In this document: positions 1 through 7,953 of the stretch, in pieces
How positions within the stretch are numbered: position 1 is the stretch's first letter
Layout: every line of letters starts with the position of its first letter
Assembly (NCBI RefSeq): GCF_900167275.1
Contig: NZ_FUWX01000005.1
Coordinates: 62,001-126,000, forward strand
Direction of reading: 5' to 3'
Length of the DNA: 64,000 nucleotides
Source of the DNA: Cetobacterium ceti
GTDB lineage: Bacteria > Fusobacteriota > Fusobacteriia > Fusobacteriales > Fusobacteriaceae
Position numbers and translations under genes: made by a program
The notes under the pieces: model-generated
Told to the model about the DNA's origin: nothing
Databases searched by the model: none
What the model saw: only the letters and a program-made list of their open reading frames with translations

Positions 1-150
1 AGTTCTTGTTGATGGTTCAAAGAACAGGCTTGAAACTATTTTATCTCCAAGCAAATTTCCCTGTGGATTTTCCTTTAAACTTTTGGCTAATTTTAAAATT
101 CTTAAAATCTCTCCCTTTGTAAAATCCTTCATTGAAATAAAATCTCTCAT
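1..150 (-). CDS. pyrB: Aspartate carbamoyltransferase, N-terminal part (runs off window)
   Basis: Only the first 50 codons lie in the window. Aspartate carbamoyltransferase condenses carbamoyl phosphate with aspartate in pyrimidine synthesis. The visible N terminus begins MRDFISMKDF and reaches SLFFEPSTRT, the carbamoyl-phosphate binding motif shared by aspartate and ornithine carbamoyltransferases. The spacing from the start and the short N terminus fit PyrB better than ArgF, and the attenuator immediately upstream supports a pyrimidine role. The start is ATG at 150 with AGGAGGT at 152-158. Whether pyrI or pyrC follows cannot be seen. Confidence 0.88.
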   Translation of the reverse strand, partial: MRDFISMKDFTKGEILRILKLAKSLKENPQGNLLGDKIVSSLFFEPSTRT

Positions 151-170
151 GATACCTCCTAATTTTTTTT

Positions 171-216
171 AATAAAAAAGGGAATAGAACTACAAATAAA
201 TGTAGTTACTATTCCC
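171..216 (-). terminator. Intrinsic terminator (attenuator) in the pyrB leader
   Basis: On the minus strand, arms 216-209 and 187-180 (GGGAATAG/CTATTCCC) and arms 207-201 and 194-188 form a stem of 15 base pairs with one bulged base (208) and a 6-base loop. Six T residues follow at 179-174. The hairpin ends about 20 bases before the pyrB start and comes after the pyrB promoter, so it can only act as an attenuator of pyrB. The stop codon of the leader ORF (190-192) lies inside the descending arm. Confidence 0.9.
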
Positions 217-333
217 AATATTAGAAATATATAAAATAGATAACAAAAATATAGAAAATAAAAACAAATTATTTAAAAGAAATATCGGTTTTTTTCTGAT
301 TTTTTTCCTTATGTAACTTGTCCTTTTCAGCAC
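190..333 (-). CDS. PyrL-like leader peptide of pyrB (47 codons)
   Basis: The ORF starts with GTG at 333, nine bases after AGGAGG (348-343), and ends with TAG at 190-192 inside the terminator hairpin. An in-frame ATG at 342 touches the Shine-Dalgarno sequence and is too close to be the start. The peptide begins MLKRTSYIRKKIRKKP, giving eight basic residues in the first sixteen, and then becomes a run of Phe, Leu, Ile and Asn because the RNA is extremely U-rich. The order (promoter, leader ORF, U-rich stretch, terminator overlapping the ORF end, pyrB) matches the E. coli pyrL-pyrBI leader. The peptide sequence itself is probably unimportant; ribosome position is what would matter. Confidence 0.82.
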   Translation of the reverse strand: MLKRTSYIRKKIRKKPIFLLNNLFLFSIFLLSILYISNIGNSNYIYL

Positions 334-367
334 TTTTGCCATCCTCCTTTTTTTTCACGCTTGGAAG

Positions 368-396
368 ATTGTAGCATATAAATTTCTATATTTCAA
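368..396 (-). promoter_or_regulatory. Promoter of the pyrB leader transcript
   Basis: On the minus strand there is TTGAAA (396-391), a 17-base spacer, and TACAAT (373-368) with a TGC extension. Transcription should start near 361, giving about 28 bases before the leader ORF start. The -35 box abuts the stop codon of the upstream gene. Confidence 0.75.
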
Positions 397-1368
397 CTAT
401 TTTTTTAAGAAATTTAAAAGTTCTTTTCTGTATGTTTCTAAATTTTCCATAAGGTTATTTATGTCTTCTTTATTTAAAACTATAATTTTTTCACTTTTAG
501 GAACTCCATTAAAGGTTTCTGGAAGTTTTATATTTGTAACAGGAAACATATAATTTTTTTCTGCCACTAACTTTTGAAACTCCTCTGATAAAATGCTATC
601 CATAAATTTTTTAGCTCCAGATTTTATCTCTTTTTTCTTAGTTAAACTTGCCCCCTCTAAGTATACATATCCCCCATCCTCTGGAATAAAACTTTCATAC
701 TTATTATCTGGTCCATCCATATGAAAAAATATACTACTTGTTGCATATCCTGTCATCATAGGAGCCTCTCCTCCTGTGAATTTACCAAAAGCTTCAGTCC
801 AACCAGGTGCTACTACTTTAATAGCAGGTTTTAGTGTTTCCCAAAACTTCATCCAATCCTTTCTGTAAAGTCCATAACTCCAAAATAAAAGTTCTTGACC
901 TGTGGTTCCTCTAGGACTTTCAATTATAAGAGAATCTTTTAACTTCCCAATTTCTTCTAAAGTTTTTGGTGGATTAGGTAATTTTTTACTGTCATAGTTA
1001 ATGGCCATAAATCCGTAGTCAAAAGGAGTTATATATCCTTCATCATCAAAAAAATATTTTTTATTTTTTATTTTTTCTAAATTCTTTGGAGTATATTTTT
1101 CCAAAAGATTTTCTTTTTTTCCAACTTCCCCCATAACCTGAGTCAAACCTAAAACAACATCGCTTTTAGGATTTCTTTTTTCAAGTTTCATTCTTGGAAC
1201 AATACCATCTACAGATATGAATTTTATACTGTCTCCTGTTTCTTTTTCAAATATTGGTCCATAATCTTTTTCTACCCATTTCATAGAATTTGGTCCATAT
1301 ACAACTATTTCCTCTCCAAAGGCACAAATTGAAACTCCTAAAAATAATCCCGTAAGAACTTTTTTCAT
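397..1368 (-). CDS. thiB: ABC transporter substrate-binding protein, thiamine (ThiB) type
   Basis: A 323-residue exported solute-binding protein with a signal peptide (MKKVLTGLFLGVSICAFGEE). The mature part resembles ThiB/TbpA of the thiamine ABC importer: an early YGPNSMKW segment, KSDVVLGLTQV, then SPRGTTGQELLFW and APGWTEAFGKFTGGEAPM, which align with the SPRTSTPGLG and GWSEAYGLF regions of ThiB. It lies 12 bases downstream of hflX and could be co-transcribed. No permease or ATPase gene is adjacent, so the partners must be elsewhere. Iron(III)- or phosphonate-type ligands in the same superfamily cannot be excluded. Confidence 0.72.
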   Translation of the reverse strand: MKKVLTGLFLGVSICAFGEEIVVYGPNSMKWVEKDYGPIFEKETGDSIKFISVDGIVPRMKLEKRNPKSDVVLGLTQVMGEVGKKENLLEKYTPKNLEKIKNKKYFFDDEGYITPFDYGFMAINYDSKKLPNPPKTLEEIGKLKDSLIIESPRGTTGQELLFWSYGLYRKDWMKFWETLKPAIKVVAPGWTEAFGKFTGGEAPMMTGYATSSIFFHMDGPDNKYESFIPEDGGYVYLEGASLTKKKEIKSGAKKFMDSILSEEFQKLVAEKNYMFPVTNIKLPETFNGVPKSEKIIVLNKEDINNLMENLETYRKELLNFLKK

Positions 1369-1380
1369 TTTATTCCCCCA

Positions 1381-3174
1381 TTATAAAATATTTATCATAA
1401 ACTTTTCACATCTATTAAATACTTCATCACTTACTGTAGCAACAATTCTTGTTCCTTCTCCTTCATATTCTTCACTTTCAATTATACTATTTCTATGTAA
1501 ATATGCACTTACAGAACTTTCTGAATATGGAATCATATACTCTACTCTTTTTAAAGTTCTTGGTAACATTTCAACAATATTTTCCATTAATGACTCTATA
1601 TTAACTTCATTTTTAGCACTAATTTCCATAATAAAGTAATCTTTAAATGTTTCTTTAACAAGAGTAATCTCCTCTTCACTAGCCTTATCACATTTATTTA
1701 AAGCTAAAATTGTTGGTTTATCCTTAGCAGATAATTCCTCTAATACGTTTTCAACAGCTTTTATTTGTTCTATAACAGTTTCTGAAGAAACATCCACCAC
1801 ATGAACTAATAAATCTGCAAAAACAACCTCTTCCAAAGTAGATTTAAAAGCTTCTACTAAATCATGAGGTAATTTTCTTACAAATCCAACAGTATCAGTT
1901 AAAGCAGCAATTCTTTTATCTGGTAAAGTTATAGATCTTGTTGTTGCATCTAAAGTTGCAAAAAGCATATTTTCTGCAAAAACTGCTTCTTTTTTACTTG
2001 TATTATCTCCAGGGTATAACTCCACTAGAAGATTTCTAAGAGTTGATTTCCCTACGTTTGTATATCCTACTAAGGCAACTTTAGGTATTCCTGAACTTTC
2101 TCTTTTTTCTCTTTGAAGTGCTCTATTTTTCTTTATTTTTTCAAGCTCTTGTTTTAATTCATGAATTTCATCTCTTATTCTTCTTCTATCTATTTCAAGT
2201 TTTTTCTCTCCAGGTCCTTTTGTTCCTATTCCACCACCTGTTCTAGACATTATACTTCCAAGTCCTAGAAGTCTTCCACTTCTATATTTTAACTGAGCTA
2301 GTTCAACTTGAATTTTAGCTTCTCTTGTTCTTGCTCTTCTTGCAAATATTTCAAGTATAAGAATAGTCCTATCAATTACCTTACACCCTGTTACGGCTTC
2401 TAAGTTTTTAAGTTGAACTCCTGTTAACTCTTCATCAAATATAATTAAATTAGCTCTTTTTAGCTGTCTCATTATAGCTAAATCTCTAACTTTTCCGCTT
2501 CCTATAAAAAATACATTATCAGGTTTATTTCTTTTTTGATAAAGATTTCCAGCTACTTTAACATCACAAGCTTTAGCAAGTTCCGCTAACTCTTCTAAAC
2601 TCTCCTCTGTATCAACACCAACTAAAATTGCAACTTCACTATCATCTTCTACAACCTCAACCTGTCTTAAAGCTTCTTCAACCTCTAAAACTTTTGAGAA
2701 ATAATCATATTCACAAGCTTCTTCTACAGATAAATTTTCAATCTCTTCATGCTCTAAAAGATTTCCTTCAACCTTACAAAATCCTATATTAATTCCTGTT
2801 ATTTTTTCCTCGGTTACTCCAATTGCTCCGATTCCATCTAATTTTAATTTAAGTAAAGCAGATATATCTATCATAGATAAATTTGGATATCCATTTGGGT
2901 GAGTGTGAATAATTCTAACTCCACTTAACTTTCTATTTGATATATCAACTATTGGAAGCTCAGCACTATTACTATCTCCTATAGCTACATCTATAACTTT
3001 TCCTCTTCTATCTATGGCAACTGTAATTTCTCTATTGATTCTCACAGTAACCATAGCCATAATTCCAACTATTTCCTCAGATACAAATCTACCCTTTTCC
3101 AATCTAAAATCATAAATTGTTTCCAATTCATTTAAAATAGAATCTCTAACTCCATCAGTATTTCCTCTTATCAT
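1381..3174 (-). CDS. hflX: GTPase HflX, long form with N-terminal JAMM-like domain
   Basis: HflX is a ribosome-binding GTPase that splits stalled or stressed ribosomes. This 597-residue form is much longer than E. coli HflX (about 430). The HflX core runs from about residue 180: a nucleotide-binding-like domain, a coiled region at 320-355, then the G domain with GYTNVGKS (370-377), DTVGF and NKCD. The extra N terminus (1-150) contains H90-x-H92-x7-S100-x2-D103, the exact spacing of the JAMM/MPN metalloprotease motif, with candidate acidic partners E33/E34. Similar long HflX proteins are known to me from Clostridia. Start ATG at 3174 has only a weak ribosome binding site. Confidence 0.93.
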   Translation of the reverse strand: MIRGNTDGVRDSILNELETIYDFRLEKGRFVSEEIVGIMAMVTVRINREITVAIDRRGKVIDVAIGDSNSAELPIVDISNRKLSGVRIIHTHPNGYPNLSMIDISALLKLKLDGIGAIGVTEEKITGINIGFCKVEGNLLEHEEIENLSVEEACEYDYFSKVLEVEEALRQVEVVEDDSEVAILVGVDTEESLEELAELAKACDVKVAGNLYQKRNKPDNVFFIGSGKVRDLAIMRQLKRANLIIFDEELTGVQLKNLEAVTGCKVIDRTILILEIFARRARTREAKIQVELAQLKYRSGRLLGLGSIMSRTGGGIGTKGPGEKKLEIDRRRIRDEIHELKQELEKIKKNRALQREKRESSGIPKVALVGYTNVGKSTLRNLLVELYPGDNTSKKEAVFAENMLFATLDATTRSITLPDKRIAALTDTVGFVRKLPHDLVEAFKSTLEEVVFADLLVHVVDVSSETVIEQIKAVENVLEELSAKDKPTILALNKCDKASEEEITLVKETFKDYFIMEISAKNEVNIESLMENIVEMLPRTLKRVEYMIPYSESSVSAYLHRNSIIESEEYEGEGTRIVATVSDEVFNRCEKFMINIL

Positions 3175-3272
3175 CTATTCTTCACGTCCTTATTTTACTA
3201 TTTAATTTCACTTTAAATTTTACTATATACTATTGTTTTTTTCAATTTTTTAATATTTTATTCAAAAAAATG

Positions 3273-3301
3273 TTGCTTTTTGGAAGAAAATGGAGTATTA
3301 C
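3273..3301 (+). promoter_or_regulatory. Possible promoter of the dicarboxylate symporter gene
   Basis: TTGCTT (3273-3278), a 17-base spacer and TATTAC (3296-3301) lie 42 bases before the start codon. The rest of the 170-base divergent gap with hflX is AT-rich without other clear signals. Confidence 0.4.
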
Positions 3302-3343
3302 TGAATTATAACATTAAAAATAGATTAGGTGGAGGAGATTTTT

Positions 3344-4534
3344 ATGAAAAAATTAGGATTGTTACCTAAGTTGATTCTAGCAATCATTATAGGTATACTA
3401 ATTGGAACAACAAGAAGTGAGATATTAGTTAGAATAATGGCAACTTTTACTGGTATCTTTGGGAACTTCCTAAACTTTGTTATTCCTCTTATTATTATAG
3501 GATTTGTTGCTCCTGGAATTGGTGAATTAGGGAAAGGAGCAGGAAAGTTATTGGGTATAACTACTGCTTTAGCATATCTTTCAACTATTCTTTCTGGTAC
3601 ATTGGCATATGGTGTTAACCATACTTTATTTAAATATATTTTAGTTCCTGGAGCTTTATCTTTTAATGCTGCTAATCCAGAACATGCTCTTTTATCAGGA
3701 TTTTTTACAGTTGATATGCCACCAATTATGGGAGTTATGACTGCTCTTTTAATTGCCTTTACTTTAGGTATTGGTATTGCCGCTGTAGATGGAACTACTA
3801 TCAAAAACTTTATGAATGAATTTCAACAAATTGTAGAGGGAATTATCAGAAAAATTATTATACCACTTTTACCTATTCATATTGCTGGTATATTTGCTAA
3901 TATGACATATGCTGGAGAAGTTGTTACTATAATGACTGTATTCTCTAAAGTATTTGGTTTAATTCTTATTTTACATTTTACTGTACTTGTTATTCAATAT
4001 GTTGTTGCAGGTCTTCTTGCTGGTGGAAATCCTATAACATTACTAAAAAATATGATCCCTGCATATTTTACAGCAATTGGTACTCAGTCCTCAGCTGCAA
4101 CTATTCCAGTTACTTTAAGACAAACTAAAGTAAATGGAGTAAATGATGGAATTGCAGATTTCGCTGTTCCTTTATGTGCAACAATTCATCTTTCTGGAAG
4201 TACTGTAACTTTAGTTAGTTGCTCTATGGCCGTTATGATGTTACATAATATTCCTGTAACTTTCCATTTAATGTTTGGATTTATTATGATGCTTGGAATT
4301 ACAATGGTTGCTGCTCCAGGAGTTCCTGGTGGAGCAGTTATGGCAGCACTAGGTCTTCTTCAAACTATGTTAGGATTTAGTCCTGCTTCTATATCTTTAA
4401 TGATCGCTCTTTACCTTGCACAAGATAGTTTCGGAACAGCTTGTAATGTAACAGGTGATGGTGCTATTAGTATCATGGTTAATAAATTTGCAGGATATAG
4501 ATTAAATAAAAATGAAACTAACGTAGAATATTAA
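3344..4534 (+). CDS. Dicarboxylate/amino acid:cation symporter (DAACS family)
   Basis: A 396-residue polytopic inner-membrane protein of the glutamate/dicarboxylate sodium symporter fold. The first helix is KLILAIIIGILIG. The re-entrant loop signature appears as GTQSSAATIPVTLRQ, and the C-terminal transport core contains GVPGGAVMAALGLLQ and an aspartate-bearing helix (YLAQDSFGTACNVTGDGA). These residues bind substrate and sodium in GltPh-like proteins. ATG at 3344 is preferred over a GTG at 3329 because GGAGGAG lies at 3331-3337. Substrate (glutamate, aspartate, serine or C4-dicarboxylate) cannot be read from sequence. Confidence 0.88.
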   Translation: MKKLGLLPKLILAIIIGILIGTTRSEILVRIMATFTGIFGNFLNFVIPLIIIGFVAPGIGELGKGAGKLLGITTALAYLSTILSGTLAYGVNHTLFKYILVPGALSFNAANPEHALLSGFFTVDMPPIMGVMTALLIAFTLGIGIAAVDGTTIKNFMNEFQQIVEGIIRKIIIPLLPIHIAGIFANMTYAGEVVTIMTVFSKVFGLILILHFTVLVIQYVVAGLLAGGNPITLLKNMIPAYFTAIGTQSSAATIPVTLRQTKVNGVNDGIADFAVPLCATIHLSGSTVTLVSCSMAVMMLHNIPVTFHLMFGFIMMLGITMVAAPGVPGGAVMAALGLLQTMLGFSPASISLMIALYLAQDSFGTACNVTGDGAISIMVNKFAGYRLNKNETNVEY

Positions 4535-4553
4535 TTTTTTGCAAAAAAATTAT

Positions 4554-4587
4554 GAGAAACTCATTCCTTGAGTTTCTCTTTTTTTTT
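4554..4587 (+). terminator. Intrinsic terminator after the dicarboxylate symporter
   Basis: Perfect 10-base-pair stem GAGAAACTCA/TGAGTTTCTC (4554-4563 with 4569-4578), a 5-base loop and a run of nine T. Confidence 0.93.
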
Positions 4588-4595
4588 AAATATAT

Positions 4596-4624
4596 TTTAC
4601 AATTTATGCATAGTGTGGTAAAAT
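4596..4624 (+). promoter_or_regulatory. Promoter of the Na/phosphate symporter gene
   Basis: TTTACA (4596-4601), a 17-base spacer and TAAAAT (4619-4624), directly after the preceding terminator. A 5' leader of about 60 bases follows and contains a weak imperfect hairpin (TTGAT...ATCAA) of unknown meaning. Confidence 0.6.
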
Positions 4625-4692
4625 TACCTTGATATTTTCTCAGATTTTGAGGCATCAATAAATAATTTACATATTAATTTTCAGGAGGAAAG

Positions 4693-6321
4693 ATGTATCT
4701 AGATATTCTTTTTAAAGTAATCGGAGGATTAGGATTATTCCTGTTTGGAATGGATAATATGTCTAAAGGTATGCAAAAAATGGCAGGTCAAAAGTTAAAA
4801 AAAATTCTTGCCGCTTTAACTACTAATAGATTTATTGCCATTGTAATGGGTATTTTCGTCACTGCTCTGGTTCAGTCATCATCTGTAAGTACAGTTATGA
4901 CCATCGGTTTCGTAAATGCTTCTTTACTTACTCTTAAACAAGCACTTGGAGTAATATTAGGAGCTAATATCGGAACTACTGTTACAGGTTGGATTCTAGC
5001 CTTAAATATGGGTAAATATGGACTTCCTATCGTAGGTATTGGAGCAATAGCTCATATGTTTGTAAAATCAGACAAAGCTAAAACAAGAGCTCTTACTTTC
5101 ATGGGATTAGGACTTATTTTCTTTGGACTAGAATTAATGAGTACAGGTTTAAAGCCAGTAAGATCTATGCCTGAATTTGTTCAATTATTCCACGCTTTTA
5201 CTGCTCACTCATATGTTGGAGTTTTAAAAGCTGCATGTGTTGGAGCTTTATTAACAGCTGTTGTTCAATCATCTTCAGCTACATTAGGAATTACAATTAC
5301 TCTTGCATTACAAGGTTTAATTGATTATCCTACAGCAGTAGCTCTTGTATTAGGAGAAAATGTTGGAACAACAATTACAGCTTTACTTGCTTCTTTAGGT
5401 GCAAATGCAAATGCAAAGAGAGCCGCTTATGCTCATACTATTATAAACATTGTTGGAGTATTATGGGCTACTAGTATTTTCAAGTATTATTTACATTTCT
5501 TAGAAAATATAGTAGATCCAGTTCACAGTATGCCAGCTGCAATTGCAACAGCTCACACTATGTTTAATATTATTAACGTTGTTTTATTTATTCCTTTAAT
5601 TGGATATCTTGCAGATTTCCTTTGCAAAGTTGTTAAGGACGATGATCCAATTGGAAAAGAAAGAGTTACTCATCTTGATGTACGTATGACTGAGACTCCT
5701 TCTGTTGTAGTTGAACAAAGTAAAGTCGAAATTTTAACTATGGGAACTAATTTAAAAGAAATGTTCTTTAAACTAGACAACGCATATCAAAATCCAGATA
5801 ATCTAGATGAAAATCTTGAAAGAATCGAAAGTTTAGAGGATACTTTAGATTTATTCCAAAAGGAAATTTCTGATGTTAATTTCCGTATTTTAAATGGAAA
5901 CTTAGACGAAGCAAATGCAGAGGAAACTAGAGAAAACTTACAAGCTTGTGATGAATATGAAACTATTAGTGATTACATCTTAAGAGTTACTAAAACTATG
6001 AAGAAGTTAAGAGATAATGATATTGAATTAAATGAGTATAAAATTACTACTTTATCTAAACTTCATTCCCATGTAGAATCTTTATTTGACGATATTAATA
6101 AAGCTTACGAATTAAGAGACAGAGATTTATTTGTATCTTCTATAAAGAAATGTAATTTCATAAAAGAGGAATATAAAAAAGCTAGACGTGAACATCTAGA
6201 GCACGTAGCTAATAATATTATGCCAGCTATGTTAAGTACAGGATATATGGATATTTTAAATAACTACAGAAGAATAAAAGATCATTTATATAATATGATT
6301 GAAATATTTGCAAAAATTTAA
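4693..6321 (+). CDS. Na/Pi cotransporter family protein with PhoU-like C-terminal domain
   Basis: A 542-residue membrane protein. Residues 1 to about 310 hold the two inverted repeats of the NptA/PNaS family, each with the QSSS motif (TALVQSSSVSTVM and TAVVQSSSATLGI) and a following GANIGTT or GENVGTT. These form the sodium and phosphate sites in type II cotransporters. Residues about 340-542 form a helical PhoU-like domain rich in charged heptads. The usual role is sodium-coupled phosphate movement across the inner membrane, with the PhoU-like part thought to be regulatory. Start ATG 4693 follows AGGAGG by 4-5 bases. It is a single-gene unit flanked by terminators. Confidence 0.9.
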   Translation: MYLDILFKVIGGLGLFLFGMDNMSKGMQKMAGQKLKKILAALTTNRFIAIVMGIFVTALVQSSSVSTVMTIGFVNASLLTLKQALGVILGANIGTTVTGWILALNMGKYGLPIVGIGAIAHMFVKSDKAKTRALTFMGLGLIFFGLELMSTGLKPVRSMPEFVQLFHAFTAHSYVGVLKAACVGALLTAVVQSSSATLGITITLALQGLIDYPTAVALVLGENVGTTITALLASLGANANAKRAAYAHTIINIVGVLWATSIFKYYLHFLENIVDPVHSMPAAIATAHTMFNIINVVLFIPLIGYLADFLCKVVKDDDPIGKERVTHLDVRMTETPSVVVEQSKVEILTMGTNLKEMFFKLDNAYQNPDNLDENLERIESLEDTLDLFQKEISDVNFRILNGNLDEANAEETRENLQACDEYETISDYILRVTKTMKKLRDNDIELNEYKITTLSKLHSHVESLFDDINKAYELRDRDLFVSSIKKCNFIKEEYKKARREHLEHVANNIMPAMLSTGYMDILNNYRRIKDHLYNMIEIFAKI

Positions 6322-6324
6322 TAA

Positions 6325-6348
6325 AGAGCCTTCGGGCTCTTTTTTTTT
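6325..6348 (+). terminator. Intrinsic terminator after the Na/Pi symporter
   Basis: AGAGCC-TTCG-GGCTCT with a stable UUCG tetraloop, followed by a run of T (6340-6348). Confidence 0.93.
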
Positions 6349-6390
6349 ATGGTATAATTGTATTGATAACGAAAAAAGGGTGATTGTACT

Positions 6391-7530
6391 ATGATAAATA
6401 AAAAAGATTATTATTTTGATAATTCTGCCACATCTCATCCTAAACCAGAAAAAGTTTATGAAGCGGTGGAAAATGCAATTAAAAATTTAAATGGAAATCC
6501 TGGAAGAGCAGGACATCGTAAAGCTGTTGAAATAAGTCGTGAAATTTATAATGTACGTTGTAAATTAGCTAATTTTTTCAATATTGAAAATCCTTTACAA
6601 ATAGCTTTTACAGCCAATGCCACAGAATCTTTAAATTTTGCTATTAAAGGTTTAGATTTAAATCCAGGAGATAAAATTATAACTTCCCATCTTGAACACA
6701 ACTCTGTTTTAAGACCTTTGTATTATTTAAGAGATTCTAAAAATATCTCTATAGATTTCTTTGATGATTTTTCACAAATAGAAAATTTAATAACAGAAAG
6801 AACAAAAGCTATTGTTGTAAACCACATTTCCAATGTAAATGGAAATATTCAAGATCTAGAAAAAATTGGCTTTTTAGCAAAAAAACATAATCTAATTTTT
6901 ATTGTGGATGCTTCCCAAAGTGCAGGTTTTTATCCTATCGATATACAAGCAATGAATATTGATATTCTTTGTTTTACTGGACATAAATCTCTTTTTGGAA
7001 TTCAAGGAATCGGTGGAATTTATGTAAATGAGAATATTCATTTAACACCTATTTTAGAAGGGGGAACAGGAAGTTATTCTAAAATGGAAAGACAACCTAA
7101 AGTTATGCCTGAGCTTTTAGAAGCAGGAACTTTAAACACTCCTGGAATTTTAAGCTTAGGAGCTGGTATCGACTTTATAAATGAAATAGGATTAGAAAGA
7201 ATTAAAATCCACGAAGAATTTTTAACAGATAAATTTATAAATGGTTGTAAAAATATTCCTAATTTAATCGTATATCCGACTCTTTCTGAAAAAAGAGGTC
7301 CTGTGGTAAGTGTCAATTTTAAAAATGTTCCTTCTAGTGATATAGGGGCTATTTTAGATGAGGAGTTTAACATTATGATAAGAGCTAGTTTTCACTGTGC
7401 CCCTCTTGCTCATGATTTTCTAAATACTTCTGAATATGGAACTATCAGATTTTCCTTTGGATTTTTTAACACTGAAGAGGATATTGATTATGCTATAAAT
7501 GCTTTAAAAATAATTTCTGAAAATATTTAA
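6391..7530 (+). CDS. Cysteine desulfurase-like class V aminotransferase
   Basis: A 379-residue PLP enzyme of the SufS/NifS family. It shows DNSATSHPKP at the N terminus, TANATESLNFAIKG around the PLP phosphate site, HLEHNSVLRPL, VDASQSAG with the PLP-ring aspartate, and TGHKSLFG with the Schiff-base lysine. HCAPLAH near residue 331 supplies the persulfide cysteine in the position seen in SufS-type enzymes. These enzymes take sulfur from cysteine for Fe-S clusters or thiolation; no suf or isc partner is adjacent, so the acceptor is unknown. It matches the short family of anaerobes often annotated simply as cysteine desulfurase family protein. Ribosome binding site AAGGGTGA precedes the ATG. 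Confidence 0.85.
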   Translation: MINKKDYYFDNSATSHPKPEKVYEAVENAIKNLNGNPGRAGHRKAVEISREIYNVRCKLANFFNIENPLQIAFTANATESLNFAIKGLDLNPGDKIITSHLEHNSVLRPLYYLRDSKNISIDFFDDFSQIENLITERTKAIVVNHISNVNGNIQDLEKIGFLAKKHNLIFIVDASQSAGFYPIDIQAMNIDILCFTGHKSLFGIQGIGGIYVNENIHLTPILEGGTGSYSKMERQPKVMPELLEAGTLNTPGILSLGAGIDFINEIGLERIKIHEEFLTDKFINGCKNIPNLIVYPTLSEKRGPVVSVNFKNVPSSDIGAILDEEFNIMIRASFHCAPLAHDFLNTSEYGTIRFSFGFFNTEEDIDYAINALKIISENI

Positions 7531-7537
7531 TTTTTAA

Positions 7538-7576
7538 TTGACAAGAATTATACTTTTATGATACTATAATTCTTGT
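7538..7576 (+). promoter_or_regulatory. tRNA operon promoter inside a perfect inverted repeat
   Basis: TTGACA (7538-7543) is followed by GATACT (7560-7565, 16-base spacer) and TATAAT (7565-7570, 21-base spacer). A perfect 12-base inverted repeat, ACAAGAATTATA (7541-7552) and TATAATTCTTGT (7565-7576), overlaps both elements. No T run follows, so it is not a terminator; it may be an operator or a chance palindrome. Confidence 0.6.
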
Positions 7577-7579
7577 GAT

Positions 7580-7655
<76 letters not shown>

Positions 7656-7663
7656 GAATGAAC

Positions 7664-7738
7664 GCCCCGTTCGTTCAGTGGTAAGGACAATAGATTTTCA
7701 CTCTATAAACAGGGGTTCGATTCCCCTACGGGGTACCA
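7664..7738 (+). tRNA. tRNA-Glu (anticodon TTC)
   Basis: Acceptor GCCCCGT pairs with ACGGGGT (one G-U pair at the end), the anticodon loop is TTTTCAC, the T arm is GGTTCGATTCC, and CCA is encoded at 7736-7738. It lies eight bases after tRNA-Gly. Confidence 0.96.
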
Positions 7739-7742
7739 CTTT

Positions 7743-7818
7743 GGGGATATAGCTCAGTTGGGAGAGCAACGCACTTGCACTGCGTAGGTCAGCGGTTCGA
7801 CCCCGCTTATCTCCACCA
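7743..7818 (+). tRNA. tRNA-Ala (anticodon TGC)
   Basis: Acceptor GGGGATA pairs with TATCTCC through one G-U pair. The D arm is GCTCAGTTGGGAGAGC, the anticodon loop CTTGCAC, the T arm GGTTCGACC, and CCA is encoded at 7816-7818. Confidence 0.97.
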
Positions 7819-7825
7819 TTTAAAT

Positions 7826-7902
7826 GCCTAGATAGCTCAGTTGGCTAGAGCACTCGGTTCATACCCGAGCGGTCGAAGGTTCGAATCCTTTTCTAGGCAC
7901 CA
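7826..7902 (+). tRNA. tRNA-Met (anticodon CAT), probably elongator
   Basis: Acceptor GCCTAGA pairs with TCTAGGC, the anticodon loop is TTCATAC in stem CTCGG/CCGAG, and CCA is encoded at 7900-7902. The paired first base and the lack of three G-C pairs next to the loop argue against initiator tRNA. A lysidine-modified tRNA-Ile with CAT is the other option but fits less well. Confidence 0.9.
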
Positions 7903-7915
7903 TATATAAAACTAA

Positions 7916-7947
7916 AGCACTGTGAAATTCACAGTGCTCTTTTTTTA
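7916..7947 (+). terminator. Terminator of the tRNA operon
   Basis: Perfect stem AGCACTGTG/CACAGTGCT (7916-7924 with 7930-7938), a 5-base loop, then CTTTTTTTT. It sits just past the end of the convergent BI-1 gene and may stop that transcript too. Confidence 0.93.
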
Positions 7948-7953
7948 TCTCTA

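Noticed and set aside
3325-3804. Minus-strand ORF of 159 codons opposite the dicarboxylate symporter
   Set aside because: It lies wholly inside a well-supported membrane transporter gene on the other strand, has a proline/isoleucine composition typical of shadow frames of membrane proteins, and lacks a ribosome binding site.
4625-4690. Phosphate-responsive or riboswitch structure in the Na/Pi symporter leader
   Set aside because: Only a weak imperfect TTGAT...ATCAA hairpin is present and no known motif matches.
7826-7902. Initiator tRNA-Met
   Set aside because: The first acceptor pair is intact and the anticodon stem lacks the run of three G-C pairs typical of initiators.
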